From Daucus carota subsp. sativus (taxonomy: Eukaryota > Streptophyta > Magnoliopsida > Apiales > Apiaceae), in assembly GCF_001625215.2 (NCBI RefSeq), contig NC_030385.2, positions 37,101,598-37,165,597 on the forward strand: 64,000 bases of DNA, read 5' to 3'. Of the stretch, positions 1 to 13,590 are shown one piece after another. The notes beneath the pieces were generated by a model. That model had not been told where the DNA came from and made no database searches. It worked only from the letters and a program-made list of their open reading frames with translations. Position numbers and translations under genes: made by a program. Every line of letters starts with the position of its first letter. Position 1 is the stretch's first letter.

Positions 1-730
1 AATGTTTTATCAGTTTTATCTAATCAGCAATATGTTCTGTAGTATACATTAAAATAAATAGTGATTGAGGTCTTTTCTATCATACCTTTCATCTGGACTG
101 TGGTATGCATGTTGTTCGTATTGCATGTCTCAGATGTAAGGTTGTTACAGACTCTGAAACTATGCAGCAGATATATTGCTTTAACAAAGGATCCGAAAAG
201 TATATGTTTTCAATCTTAATCTGTATTATCCGGCTTAAAATATTAGTCTGTTATACTTGTCATTGATTACTGCTTAAAATATTTATGTAAGAGGTAATCT
301 CTGATCTTTTTTGAATAAATTTTTGATAACTTTGTGGTTGCTAATATTTCATATATGTAAGAGGGGCCATGGCCCATATCTGTTTCTATAAGGATCACCC
401 CCTAGAAGTATTGCAGTTGAGAGCATCTCCAGGAGCTCTCTGAGTTGATTAAGCTCTTTACGCGAGTTCTTTTAAGTAGAAAATTTGTGAGCTCCCAAGT
501 CAGAAAAACCAAGAGCCTTGGTCTAAATAGGGTTCCAAATTTTCCCTTTCATCTCCTCTCCTCTTTACTTTATATATTACAAGGTGCTTGCGATTTGAAT
601 TTACACAGTTCCTTTGAGGTAGAAAATTAGAAGAAATGTATTGATCATTATTTTTCTGATTATTTTTCTGATTTTTCTGGGTTCTTTTTCTTTTTCTTTC
701 TCATCAAGAACCCAGAATTTAGTTTTTGTA
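1..730. other. Intergenic / 5' flank of the first gene
   Basis: AT-rich sequence with no convincing coding region; the short open frames here lack any recognisable motif. The stretch from about 600 is probably the 5' UTR of the gene whose first good ATG is at 731, because a CT-rich leader precedes it. Nothing else can be supported. Confidence 0.4.
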
Positions 731-3700
731 ATGGAGGATTGTGCTGAATCAATTGAAGTGTCACAAATCAGTGGCTATAGACTTCTGTTTAAGGCCCTGA
801 CAGTTATTCCTATAAGTCACTATGTGATCGGATTGTATTGTGTGTTTCTTGTGTTTTTGTACAATTTCTTGGAGTTGCATTTCTTTGAAGATCTTTTCTC
901 TGGTGGGAGTGTTGTTAATCTTACTTATCATTCTGGGTCTGAGCTTTACCAGTCTGTTGTTTCCAAGTGCAAAATTCTTCACACCAGGTATAATTTGTTA
1001 CTTGTTAATCACATTGTGTATGTGTTTGTTTGTGTGTGTGGGCAATGGGCATTGCCCAGTTGGGTTGTTTCAAAATGATGTTCCTGAGGCTTTTTAACTT
1101 TTAAGTAACTATTATTGTTAGTGATTAGCTCATGAGTGGCTTTCTTGTTCTGATTACAATGATCATGACTCACGAGCTCGCTTGGTGGAAATTGTATTGA
1201 TACAAGTATAGTAATGGAGTAATTCTTATATGAATAACTGTTTAATACAAAAAATATGCCTAGGGTCTAATTCTTCGCACCAGGTATGATAGAATTGATA
1301 ACGTGTGATTATATATAATTGAGCTTTACAAGTCCTTGATTAACCTGGTACTACATAGTGTGGTATCATACCTTTCCTGCTAGTGGGATGAAGCCTGATT
1401 TTATGAACCTCTGATTTTAGTTACAAACTTGGCAATTTTTGTTAATTCTTGGATCCCTCAGATGTCTCTGCTTTTCTTTTCCAGGTCCCGAAGACAAGGA
1501 AAACAGCCTATGGCTCCACCAGCTGATCAGCCAACCGTACCTGCTCAGAAAAGGGGATATTTAGCATGGACCCCTGAGATGGACAGCATATTAACATCAA
1601 CACTGTATGATCAAATTAATGAAGGAAATAAGGGTGACGGAAATTTTAAAAGTCAAGCTTACCAGGCTGTGGTTGATAAGCTGCGGATTGAAAAGAGTAT
1701 GTTAGTTACTGTGGAACATGTGAAGCACCGGATTAAGATTTGGAAGAAACATTATGGTGTGATTTCTGATATTCGAAATTATACCAAATTCAATTGGGAC
1801 GAAGAAAAGAAGATGCTAGTAATACCGATAGAAGATCTTGTAGAATGGAAAGCTTATTGTGAGGTAAATTAATTTTTCCCTATTAAATATTTTTACATCT
1901 GATTTTATGTGTAACAGCTTATTGTAGAATGGAAAGCTTATTGTGATCTGATTTTTACATCTGATTCATCAGTGATCTGATTACATCTATTAAAAAGGTT
2001 GAACTTCTACTAACTCTGATCTTTTTTCTTCTTTTTAATATCTTTCTTCATTAAACTTGCAACTCTTGTATTACCACTTGTAGAGCTTTTGTGGTAAAGA
2101 GTTTTAGGTCTTATATGGGCTTGAATCGTTAGTTGTGAGATTAAGGGAGTATGACATGATTCATACTGGAAAGGGAGAGATCAATAGAATTTTAGCCAAT
2201 TGCCCAATTATTGAGTTGTTTTTATGCACCCCATATTAATTTAGTTCAAATTTTGTTATATCTCTGCTATAGTTACTTTAATCTCTCTCATGTTTAGTTT
2301 GGGTGGAATTTGAATTTTATAAGAAATTGGGTAATGTTAAAGTATATACAGATATATTTATGTTATATTTGTATAAAACCAACATCAGGGCAATTGACCT
2401 CTGTATGATTGAGATGTTAAATTCAGGAATATTTATTTTGCTGACTTTGGTGTATGATATGGTGTGAGTTCTAGTTAAATTGTAAACAGTATAAAATTAT
2501 AATATTTACAAGCTAATTGCTAAGCATATGCAATTCTTTATTCGATAGGATCTACAAGTCCTCCATATGGTTTTAAGGGATCTGGTTATGTAGCTATGAT
2601 CCGCTGAAAGTCAATATCTGGTTGCATTTATAATCTTTCTAATGCCGTTATTATGCCCTTATAAGTTATGAATCCTGATGAGTTAATCTTCAAATCCTCA
2701 TTTTGTTCAAATGTTAAAATTGACTAATAAGTAATACTCCCCTGTAATTAACAATGTCCACTCATATTAAGTGTGGACACATAGCAAACAGAATACAACT
2801 ATACTATACTACAGTATATTGTTCGATCATATAAAATATATGCTTGGAATATCCACTAAAATATCCTCGGGCTCATGCATGAAATGCCCCTGTTTTGTCA
2901 ACTTACCTGTTTGCAAGCATGCTGGTTTTCTCTCCCTTCAATTATCTTCCATTTACTCTCCCTCTGTTTATATATAGCCATATTGCCTCTTGCTATTCAA
3001 TACTATCAACAGCAGAAGAGTGTATACAAATATACAGATATTTACTAGAATAAATATTCAATAGGTTGTTGAGAATGTCAGATATGTTGAATGTTTGCAT
3101 GGGCGAGATGATAAAACTTAAGCAGAAAGTGCAGGTTCATAGAACACAGGGGTCAAGCGAAGTGTCTCGTCAGACCTTCTGCATGTTGTTTCTAGGGAAG
3201 GTATCAGAATCCCAGAACAGTTATCGCAAGTACATGAGCCAGATCAGTATTGATTAGTCCTGACCCCTGAAGCTTAAAACGATGAAGTATTTATGTTGAT
3301 TCTAGGAAATGAGTTTCCTCTACAGCCCTTTATAAATGTGCTGGTAGTTCTTGATGAAGCTTTCTTTTGTTAATTTGCCTACATCCCTTTATTGCTATTT
3401 ACGTACTCTTTTAAGATCAGGTAGCCAGTTAGCCACTCTCACTGTTATAAATTGTTTCCCAGAACTTGTCTTTCTTTTGGTGTATATCAGTGTTAAAAAT
3501 CTAATATAGATCAACTCTGAACTTGGACAGGGATGTCCAGATGCTTCTGCATACCAGAACAAGTGCATTCAAAATTGGGATGACATATGTACTTTATTTG
3601 CCTCCGATAGAGCCACTGGTGATGGTGCAGAGCAGTTTGAGGAGTCAGCTACTGCCATGGAGCTAGAAAATGACATTAGCACTGCTGAGACGGGTTCGGG

Positions 3701-3983
3701 AGAATCAAACAAGAGACAGAAAAGAGATCGGTTAGCTGATGCTGTTACCAGTTTTGCAGAGTCATTTAAAGAATATGTGAGCAAAGCAAAAGAGCCTCCA
3801 AGACCCACGTGCAAAGAAATATATGAGGTCGTATCTGAAGTTATTGGTATTACGGATGATCAAGCTATGAGGGCTGTCAAGAGATTCGTGAATGGCAAAG
3901 TTGATGAGTTTGAAATGCTTAAAAATTTGCCGGATAATGAGAAAAAGCGAAGCTGGATCATGTTGCTTATTAGTGACTCATAG
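731..3983 (+). CDS. Myb/SANT-like domain protein with a possible captured EMB8-type first exon
   Basis: Exons inferred: 731-987, 1485-1863 and 3531-3983. They total 1089 nt (362 aa plus stop) and the phases match (2, then 0). Exons 2-3 encode a Myb/SANT-like domain of the Myb_DNA-bind_3 type: a WTPEMD start, the FKSQAY block, a KHRIKIWKKHYG helix and a WDE motif, followed over the second junction by DDICTLFASDRATG. The rest is acidic, then basic (KRQKRDR), with a helical C-terminus. The family occurs in plant nuclear proteins related to PIF/Harbinger accessory proteins. Exon 1 is different. It reads like the N-terminus of EMB8-type alpha/beta-hydrolases, with a hydrophobic segment (YVIGLYCVFLVFLYNFLE) and the ending VVSKCKILHTR at a GT donor. 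No other hydrolase exon follows. The alternative is that the Myb protein starts at its own ATG at 1510. The domain is clear; the fusion is inference. Confidence 0.72.
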
Positions 3984-4029
3984 TATTTAGGCGTATTTTT
4001 AAAATTGTGTAAAAGACTATTTCATTGAA

Positions 4030-4230
4030 TAGTACTAATTTGATGTATTTTTAATTTGAAGTTTCAAATGAAATTCTAGTAATTCCCAAACACCATTGGA
4101 ATTTGAAATTCAGGATTTGAAATTCTTGTACTTACCAAACAGGATATTTGAATTTGAAATTCTGGATTTGAAATCTAGGAATTAAAATTCATTATTTGAA
4201 ATGAAATATATGAATCCAAACGCACTCTTA
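4030..4230. repeat. Degenerate GAAATTC-type simple repeat
   Basis: Short blocks such as GAATTTGAAATTC and GGATTTGAAATTC recur about every 30-50 bp just 3' of the Myb/SANT gene. The motif is partly self-complementary. This is probably a decayed MITE or simple-sequence expansion. It may include the 3' UTR of the upstream gene. Confidence 0.4.
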
Positions 4231-4659
4231 GGGAATTTATCGGAAATATGACTTCAAACAAACAATTTACAAAAATACGGTCCCAAAAATTTCATTGTGT
4301 TTTTACTCTTTTACTTACAGTTTTGTTGTTCCAGTTTTACTGAACTACTATGTTTTATTTCTTCTCCTCATCTTCGGGAGGATACACCATACCATGTCAA
4401 GGTCTTATTCTCACATCTTTATTTTCATCCAGAGTCTTAGTTTCCTCCTCGTCTTCAGCCGGCAACGCTCCGCCGTCGATCTTGTCTTGAAATATCGTCG
4501 ATTGGCCATACCTTTCTATTCTCAATTTTGAGATCTTTAGTCCTCGATTTGTGACTTTCTATGGCGGTTGAAGATGGATATATCTTGAATATGGCGGGCG
4601 AGGTAAACGGAGTGTCGTTGGAGACGTTGATGGTGCAGAGTTGATGGAGATGGTGGAGA
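4231..4659. other. Intergenic, no gene seen
   Basis: AT-rich and CT-rich sequence with no splice-linked coding pattern. The open frame near 4295-4531 is hydrophobic and has no family signature, so I treat it as chance. Confidence 0.35.
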
Positions 4660-5020
4660 TGTCGTAGAGATGAAGTTAGTGGTAAAGGAGTGTGGTTGTT
4701 TTTAATTGATTTTGATATTGTTTTTAATTGATTTTGTGGTTATTTCTGTGATATTAGTATTTGCCTCGTAGAGACACTCATTTTTCGACTTTTGCAACCA
4801 CTTGCAATTAGATGTAACTTTCAACCGAGTTTTTCAAAATTGCATTTGTAGTTGCATATATAGTTGCTAGCAGTTGCAGTTACAGATATAGTTGCATATG
4901 CAGCCACCGTTTTTTTTGCAAAAATTTTCAGGAACATAGTATTTTTGCAATTTGTTTTAAAAAATGATAGTATTTTTGCAAATTTTTTTTAAAACTTGGT
5001 TATTTATGAAAAAACCCACA
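4660..5020. repeat. GTTGCA-rich dispersed repeat, diverged copy
   Basis: This segment contains TTTTAATTGATTTTGTGGTT, GCATTTGTAGTTGCATAT and repeated TAGTATTTTTGCAA blocks in the same order as the segment at about 51716-52090. It shares GTTGCA and TAGTATTTTTG motifs with the MULE-like elements at 13272-14257 and 28163-29120. It is therefore probably a decayed relative of that family. I could not define terminal repeats or a target duplication. Confidence 0.5.
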
Positions 5021-5895
5021 AATTTATTAATTAAAAACATCAATACCATCGGTATTATTAAAATTATGAAATGATTGATTTTGATATAAATTCTCGATTT
5101 ACCATCAATAATTTCAAGTCTATGCAAATAAAAAATAATATTTGTATTTGATTCATGCACCAATTTGCTAACCTGCAAATTATCTCCCTCAAGACCAATT
5201 TAGAAAAAGTATAAATTACTTATATTCATATCTACTCTTATGAAAGAAAACTTCCAAAAGTTCAACAATCTGTTAATCACTACTATTTCAAAAAAAAAAT
5301 GTTAATCTGATAAAATATATATCACACAACACTGATTATCATGCTTATTTATTTTAAATAATGTTTTTCTAAAAAACCCAACATCTTTTTGAAGAATGAA
5401 TATTATTACATTTGTCATTTTAATGCTTTAATAAATATTATTTAAAAGAGTATAAAAATAATTGGTATAATACCAGAAATAAAAATTATTATTTTGAAAA
5501 ACCCATCAAGATTATAAAATCTATCAAAAGAATTCTTTTTTCTAAATTTCTTTTTTTTATACATAATTATTATTGTATAAGGATATTGATAAAATAAATT
5601 CAAAGTTTCACAATCCATACTCCTCTGCTGAGTTAATAAATATGCTAAGATGAATTTTTGTCTATAAAATATAAACATCAAATAATTTTTAAACTAAAAA
5701 TAACATGAATAAATTGTTTCTTTTTTTAACTTGACAAATGTAGAAAATGATTTTGTCTTGGGCCGGCATCTTCGCAGATACTGGGCTCGATCACTCTCTC
5801 AGGCCTGTATAACCCATTTATATGCATAAATATAGGGCACCTGTTTCTCAGTAAGACGCGAGAAGCAAAGCTATTAGGAGAATTATAAGAAGAAG
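5021..5895. other. AT-rich intergenic region and RPB10 promoter/5' UTR
   Basis: Very AT-rich, with no gene visible from 5021 to about 5750. The last 100 bp includes TATGCATAAATATAGGG near 5820, a plausible core promoter for the gene starting at 5896, followed by a purine-rich leader. The exact transcription start cannot be seen. Confidence 0.35.
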
Positions 5896-7872
<1,977 letters not shown>

Positions 7873-8888
7873 GCCTGAATTTCTGGTGGCAGTTGGATTC
7901 TGTGGAGCTTTTGAATTTGTGATGGAAAATATTGAAGGACTAACTAGTAACTGCTGCTGTAAAACTGTTATAAGATGATGCTTCTGTGACGATTGTGTAA
8001 ACAATTTATGAAATATTTGAATATTGTGTGCTGGCCCGTTTATCTGAACATTTTCTTTTGTAGTTGATGTATGGAATTTTATACCCTTTGCTTGCAATGA
8101 TAATGCAGTTGTCTATATGTTCTTCCGTACCTGACAATTGAGTATGATGCCATACCTCTATTATATGCATATTATTTTAGGTAAATTGCCAGATTTATTA
8201 TATCCAATCTTAAGTAGTCTCCTGGGCTGTGTCTCAGAAGTGTGTTCTTCGAGTTATGTGATGGAAGTTGAATATCTATTTGATATAATATTCTCATGCC
8301 TCAACCTGTTCAAGAAATTGAGCTCATTTTCTCTTTTCCAGAAAAATTTAGCATTAGGTTTCTTGTCCTTATGGAAACTATGGTTATGGTATCAAGTTTT
8401 CTCGTGGAAAGTTGGAAACTATTGTCATATAAGGGGTTGAGGGATTCAAAGAGACAGAATTTTCCAGGCGAGGCCACCCAGCTCAAAAGCAATGATTAGA
8501 GAAAAAGTGTTTTCTATAGGAGCCGGGATGAGGTGCTTAATGTCGAACTATCAAATCATTAAACCATTGTAATTTATACAAGCTGCGTAAGGACGATATA
8601 TGAAAGCATACAAAAACTCAAAAACTCATTTACTTGTTACCCACAGAGGGGTACAATCAAACGTAAGAAGGAAGGAAATATAAAAGCATACAAAAACTCA
8701 TTTACTTGTTAACAGATAGAGGGGTCCTTGTCAGGGACGTTTTAACTGGCAGATGTTTTCCGACGGTTAAATAAATATCTAGTGTCCAGGATCAAACAAA
8801 TATAATGGATGCAAAGTCTGCTTCCGTACACAGAAACTTCATTCACTGCAATTTAAGCGGAACAAACAGCTTGCTTGAAGCACATATT
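7873..8888. other. Convergent intergenic region with a small tandem duplication
   Basis: This spans the RPB10 3' UTR and the gap to the RIN4-like 3' end. No gene was recognised; the open frames at 8138-8499 have no family features. A segment containing AAAGCATACAAAAACTCA, then TTTACTTGTTA and an AGAGGGG end, occurs twice in tandem (about 8603-8655 and 8681-8735). Confidence 0.45.
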
Positions 8889-11533
8889 TCAGGAAACTGC
8901 TCTTGACTTTCTAAAGCATGGAAACCAGCTCCTCCAAGAGAACTGGAAAAAAAAATAATAATATAAATGTTTATGAGTAAGCACCATGCATCATTGCAAA
9001 GAACTGAAGTCATGTTTGTAGACTAGTTATCTTATGCAGTGAACCTTTTTTTTGTTGTAATTAATTTGCTTCCGTTTATCAGCATAAGCTCGTCCTGCAG
9101 GACCTGTGTTTGTGCCTGATACTGCGGTGGAGCTTGCGTTCCTTTCCTGCCGCACTTTGTTAAATTTTTCGGTGAAATTGTCGGAAGGGTTATATTCATC
9201 CCACTCACCAAAGCGTGGAACTGCAGCTCCTTTATCAGGCTGAAAATTGAAATAGGAAACAGAAGATCGATCATAAAGCTTGAATGGAAAAGAAAAAAAA
9301 TCGATTAAGAATAATGAGTCTCTTTATTGGTATGATGGTGTTCAAGTATCAGAACTCAACTTCCCACAAATTGTTTATAGATAGTTCAGTACTACTTATA
9401 TTTGGAGACACAAAAATCATTCTACAAGTCCCCAGGCTCTTTGAGATAAAGCCAGGGCAGAGATTTAGCTAAATTAAGCTATATAAAAAGCATATATAAC
9501 TAATTATTAATAGAAATATTAGAATAATTTTTTGGTAGTTCTATTAAGACATCATCAAAATAAAGTGGAAACTTACGGATTCAACTCCTGTAGACACTGG
9601 CTTCATTCTGGATCTTTCAGTTGTCCCATGGCCACTATCATTTAAATGCTTACTTTCCCAAGAAGAACCACTACCTTTTCCAATTAGCTTTGCCTGGTAT
9701 TGTGGATCGAGTGGTGATTGGTTGACACGGTGCTCTGATCCCGCATTTTGCTTTCTGGGTCGACCAGAACCTTGTAATGATCCATTGCCTATGCGGTTCT
9801 GATTTGTTGAACCAGTACCACCATTTTGACGGCCAACGTTATTATCACGTCGAGGACCACCACCACTTTCACTGCTTGAATGGATGTCAAGTGTTTTTGG
9901 TCTAACTGCTTTCCTACCTACTGGTTCTTTTGGTGCATTTTTAACTGCTGCAGGTGTCACTTGAGCTGTAGGGAACATGCCAGGATTCTGCATGGGGTCA
10001 TTTGGATTTATCATCTTCGCACCATTTTTACCTTTCCTAGCCTTCTCAAAGTATACCGTGTAAGGAACATTATCCTCACTATCCCAGTTGCCGAACTTTG
10101 GTACAACTGGACGTTGCTGCAACCAACAAGATAGCAAGTTATCCTTCCAATTATTTAGTCCAAAAGGCTCTTGCTACTATTAAGAAATGATTGTCTGATA
10201 ATCTTTGCCGAATGACATTGACTTAAACTGCGATATAGATCCTCTGCTATTCTTTATCCATGGCTATTTATGCGTTGGCTATGTATAATCAGATACTATT
10301 TGACAAGCATTTCAGAAATTATTGTAATGTACTCGTTGAGGCAAAAGTCAATGGTATCAGAAATGATTAAAATTTACACAGTCAAGGTGGGCAGCTAACG
10401 AATATAACCCATCTCCGAGGACTTGAGGTATATACCAGACCTCCCGTTCATTTAGGCCTCTAAACAAGTGACTTTTTAGTTTCTATGATATACAGAAAGG
10501 ATGAAATTAAACGAAGCTTTAATCTGGGATTGTGCTAATTTTTTACTTGAAGATGAATTTTTCCTTCTATTTATCTTACTTTCTTTGTCTGCTATAGTGC
10601 TATTTCAGAACCTAAAGTTCAATATGACAAAAAATTAAGTTCTCTGTTTGAAGAATCCCCAATCCCCCTTGGTTTGCATTTGAAGAACTTCTTGAAGTCA
10701 AGTTCTTCGACATTGCCTACGCCCACACAAATCTATCAATTTCAACACTAAGAACAAGATAAAACAGATTACTGGGGATCTTGGACACAATTTTTATTCT
10801 TGTCAATCTACACATCCGCTAATACACTAAACAATCACTTTGACCTTCTCATAAATGACCCGGCGCATATGCAAAAACTTCTGCTCTCAGAAGATGCAAT
10901 CAAATATCTCAGGGGCATACTTCTTGCCTTAATAGTTACTGATAGACTACTGATTCAAAAAATATATCTCCAATTCAGACAAACACAAGGCACAAATAGC
11001 TAGAGTCAGATGTCGAAACCAGTCACTACTTTAATAACTTTACGCCATATCAATTAGCCTAAAGCAGAGCTAGTAAATCTCAAGACACTCAAATTAACTA
11101 GTTCCTCTTTGCAACTAACAAGATCTATTTAGCACAAAAAAAAAAAAAAAAAAAAAAACTAACAAGATCTAAGACCAGAAGACCATATAGGCCTGATCGA
11201 AAAGAAATTTTCAAGAAACCTCCACGTTATTTGGCATTCCAAACTTACAACTCGAGTATGATCATGATCACCAAAATTCCAAACCAAACTTCAACATGAC
11301 AAAATCAATGACTCCATACAGTAACTTTACAGTCACGATAACTCCGAATTAAACACGAATTAGTTGACATGCATTGACATAGTTAATACGTAATAGACTA
11401 ATAGTAGTATACAAAATCACACAAAAACCTCAATGAATCAGAACAATCCCACGAAGCGACCTGGCATGCAAAGATTATATATTTCCCTTTGCATTGTATA
11501 CTAAGCTGAAGTATAGAAATAACTTACTGCCAT
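8889..11533 (-). CDS. RIN4-like protein with two NOI domains
   Basis: RIN4-family proteins sit at the plasma membrane, regulate basal immunity and are targets of bacterial effectors. Minus-strand exons: 11528-11533 (codons Met-Ala only), 9577-10116, 9045-9239 and 8889-8942. They total 795 nt (264 aa) with all phases 0. Residues 4-30 hold the N-terminal NOI motif (VPKFGNWDSEDNVPYTVYF, then EKARKGK). A basic, Gly/Asn/Ser-rich disordered middle follows. The C-terminal NOI motif is VPRFGEWDEYNPSDNFTEKF, then NKVRQER. Both contain the PxFGxW core known as the AvrRpt2 protease site. The tail reads SWFPCFRKSRAVS, with a single Cys where Arabidopsis RIN4 has a Cys cluster for acylation. The tiny first exon has a perfect GTAAGT donor and is separated by a 1.4-kb intron. 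If the last intron were retained, the protein would end VHCIR instead. Confidence 0.9.
11130..11158. repeat. Poly(A) tract in RIN4-like intron 1
   Basis: A run of more than 20 A residues at about 11137-11158 is flanked by a short repeat: AACTAACAAGATCTA occurs just before the run and ACTAACAAGATCTAAGA just after it. This looks like a target-site-like duplication around a poly(A) stretch. It could be slippage or a tiny retro-insertion. Confidence 0.4.
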
Positions 11534-11966
11534 TTAGTTACACCAACTGAAATGAACAGAATCGGAGCTTCCACAAATGAGTTCTTCAAGAAAATCCAAC
11601 GCTTTTGAGATGGAATCACCAGAAGTTGAACTTTGCTTAGGCTAAAAGACCACACACGCTTCTTTCACAAAGAATCAGAAGAGAGAGACAGAGTAAGAGG
11701 TTATGTAAAGAAATGAGCAATGACTAATGACCCGGTCCAGCAGCTTATATGTTGACTATTCGCCAACCTTTTTTTTCTCAAACACAGCAGTGCAGTTTAC
11801 TTATTTTCGACTCGCTTGCCTCGTAATTTCTTTATTTTATACTACTTATAAGCTTCTTATTTGCTTGTTGCCGCTGGACATTTGCAATATATTACAAATA
11901 ATAAACTTTTGTTTCAATGATATATCCCTTTTATAGCGAATACCAAAATTTTTGACAAAACAATTA

Positions 11967-12207
11967 CTCCCTCTGTCCCATTTAATTGTATACGTTTCTT
12001 TTTAACTGCTCGACACGCATTTCAATGTTCTTATAAAATATAGTTCCGTAACTTATTTTTGAGATTTTTTTTTCTGTATAAAAATATAACATCCAAACTT
12101 TAATTTAGAAAAAGAAAATTTTTAAAAAAAAGTACACAACTACACTTTACAGGAGCATTAAAGTCCGTGCCGCGTCCCCGTCCCCCAATGTATAGGGACG
12201 GAGGGAG
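11967..12207. mobile_element. Stowaway-type MITE
   Basis: The left end CTCCCTCTGTCCCATTTAAT and the right end GGACGGAGGGAG are inverted repeats bounded by TA dinucleotides. At 241 bp this is typical of Stowaway MITEs mobilised by Tc1/mariner transposases. It lies upstream of the RIN4-like gene. Confidence 0.9.
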
Positions 12208-12626
12208 TATATCATTAAATTTATGGGATGTACTTATGTCTTTTTTAACTAAATAAAATATTGAGAGAATTGTTTAGACTCGTCCGTACAAATGGATGAA
12301 ATTCGTTGACTACGACTCCCAGCTCCAGACAATTTTTGTATTGACTTTGAATTTTACAAACTTTGTGAGTGGAATTTATGGGTAGAAGAAGAGAATAAAA
12401 CTTTCTAAGATCAAGCTTTAAATAAATGATATTTTTAGTATGTGCCATTAACACGCGTTAAGGATTATATTTTTTATCTAGCTAGTTCAAAATTTATGAT
12501 TGAAAAATATTTTCATGCATACAGAAAAGTCATGATCATTAATGAAATAAGAGTCAATATAAATTTATCATCTAACTAAAAAGTATTTTAAGTACTCTAA
12601 ATTATTGGCGTGTGTTCATCAATATA

Positions 12627-13518
12627 TCTATACTATACTATAATAAGCCAACATGGGTATAATTTGTAGTCCTATGTTTTAGTTATATTTTTTGGTTTGG
12701 TACTCTCCTTTTGGTACTACAAGTCTACAAATGTGGAGTCAAACAGTTTCAAATACTAAAAACACTCCAAACAATACCTTATCATATAATATTTCATTAA
12801 AAAATTATAATGATGTTATAAATAAAATTATAAATAATAATTTTGAATATCTTTTTTTAACAAAAAGTTTTATATAACTCTTTTTAATTTTAACGTGTTC
12901 TATATCAATATAAACACCCCACATTACATAACTCTTTCTAATTCTAATCTTAAAATTTTTGTTGTCAAAAAAATCAAGATTACATAATTATGTTGAAATT
13001 CGATTGATTAGATTAGTGAATCTTTCAAATGTATTACAAGATCGTCTATGTTTGAAAAAAATATGACTATAATAAGTCAACATGGGTATAATTTGTAATC
13101 CTATGTTTTAGTTATATTTTTTGGTTTGTAACTACAAGTCTACAAATGTGGAGTCAAACAGTTTCAAATACTAAAAACACTTCAAACAATACCTTATCAT
13201 ATAATATTTCATTAAAAAATTATAATGATGTTATAAATAAAATTATAAATAATAATTTTGAATATCTTTTTGGGAAATCTACAAAACTACCTACCTTTTC
13301 TTTAATTATTTACAAATATACTACCTTCCAGAATTCTTTTTGAAAATACCTTTTCATAAAATCTTTTTTTCAAAAATACTGTTTGCAACTTTTGCAACCT
13401 CATCTGCAACTCCAGGCGGCGCCAGCCGTGTTGCAACCTCTTTTGCAACTTCATATGCAACCAAATTCCTGATTTCAAGTTCCAGTTTTCGAATGTCGTT
13501 TTCGACCTCATTTTCGGA

Positions 13519-13590
<72 letters not shown>

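Noticed and set aside
3066..3257. Extra exon in intron 2 of the Myb/SANT gene
   Set aside because: The frame is open, but exon 1863|3531 joins in phase and recreates the family motif without it.
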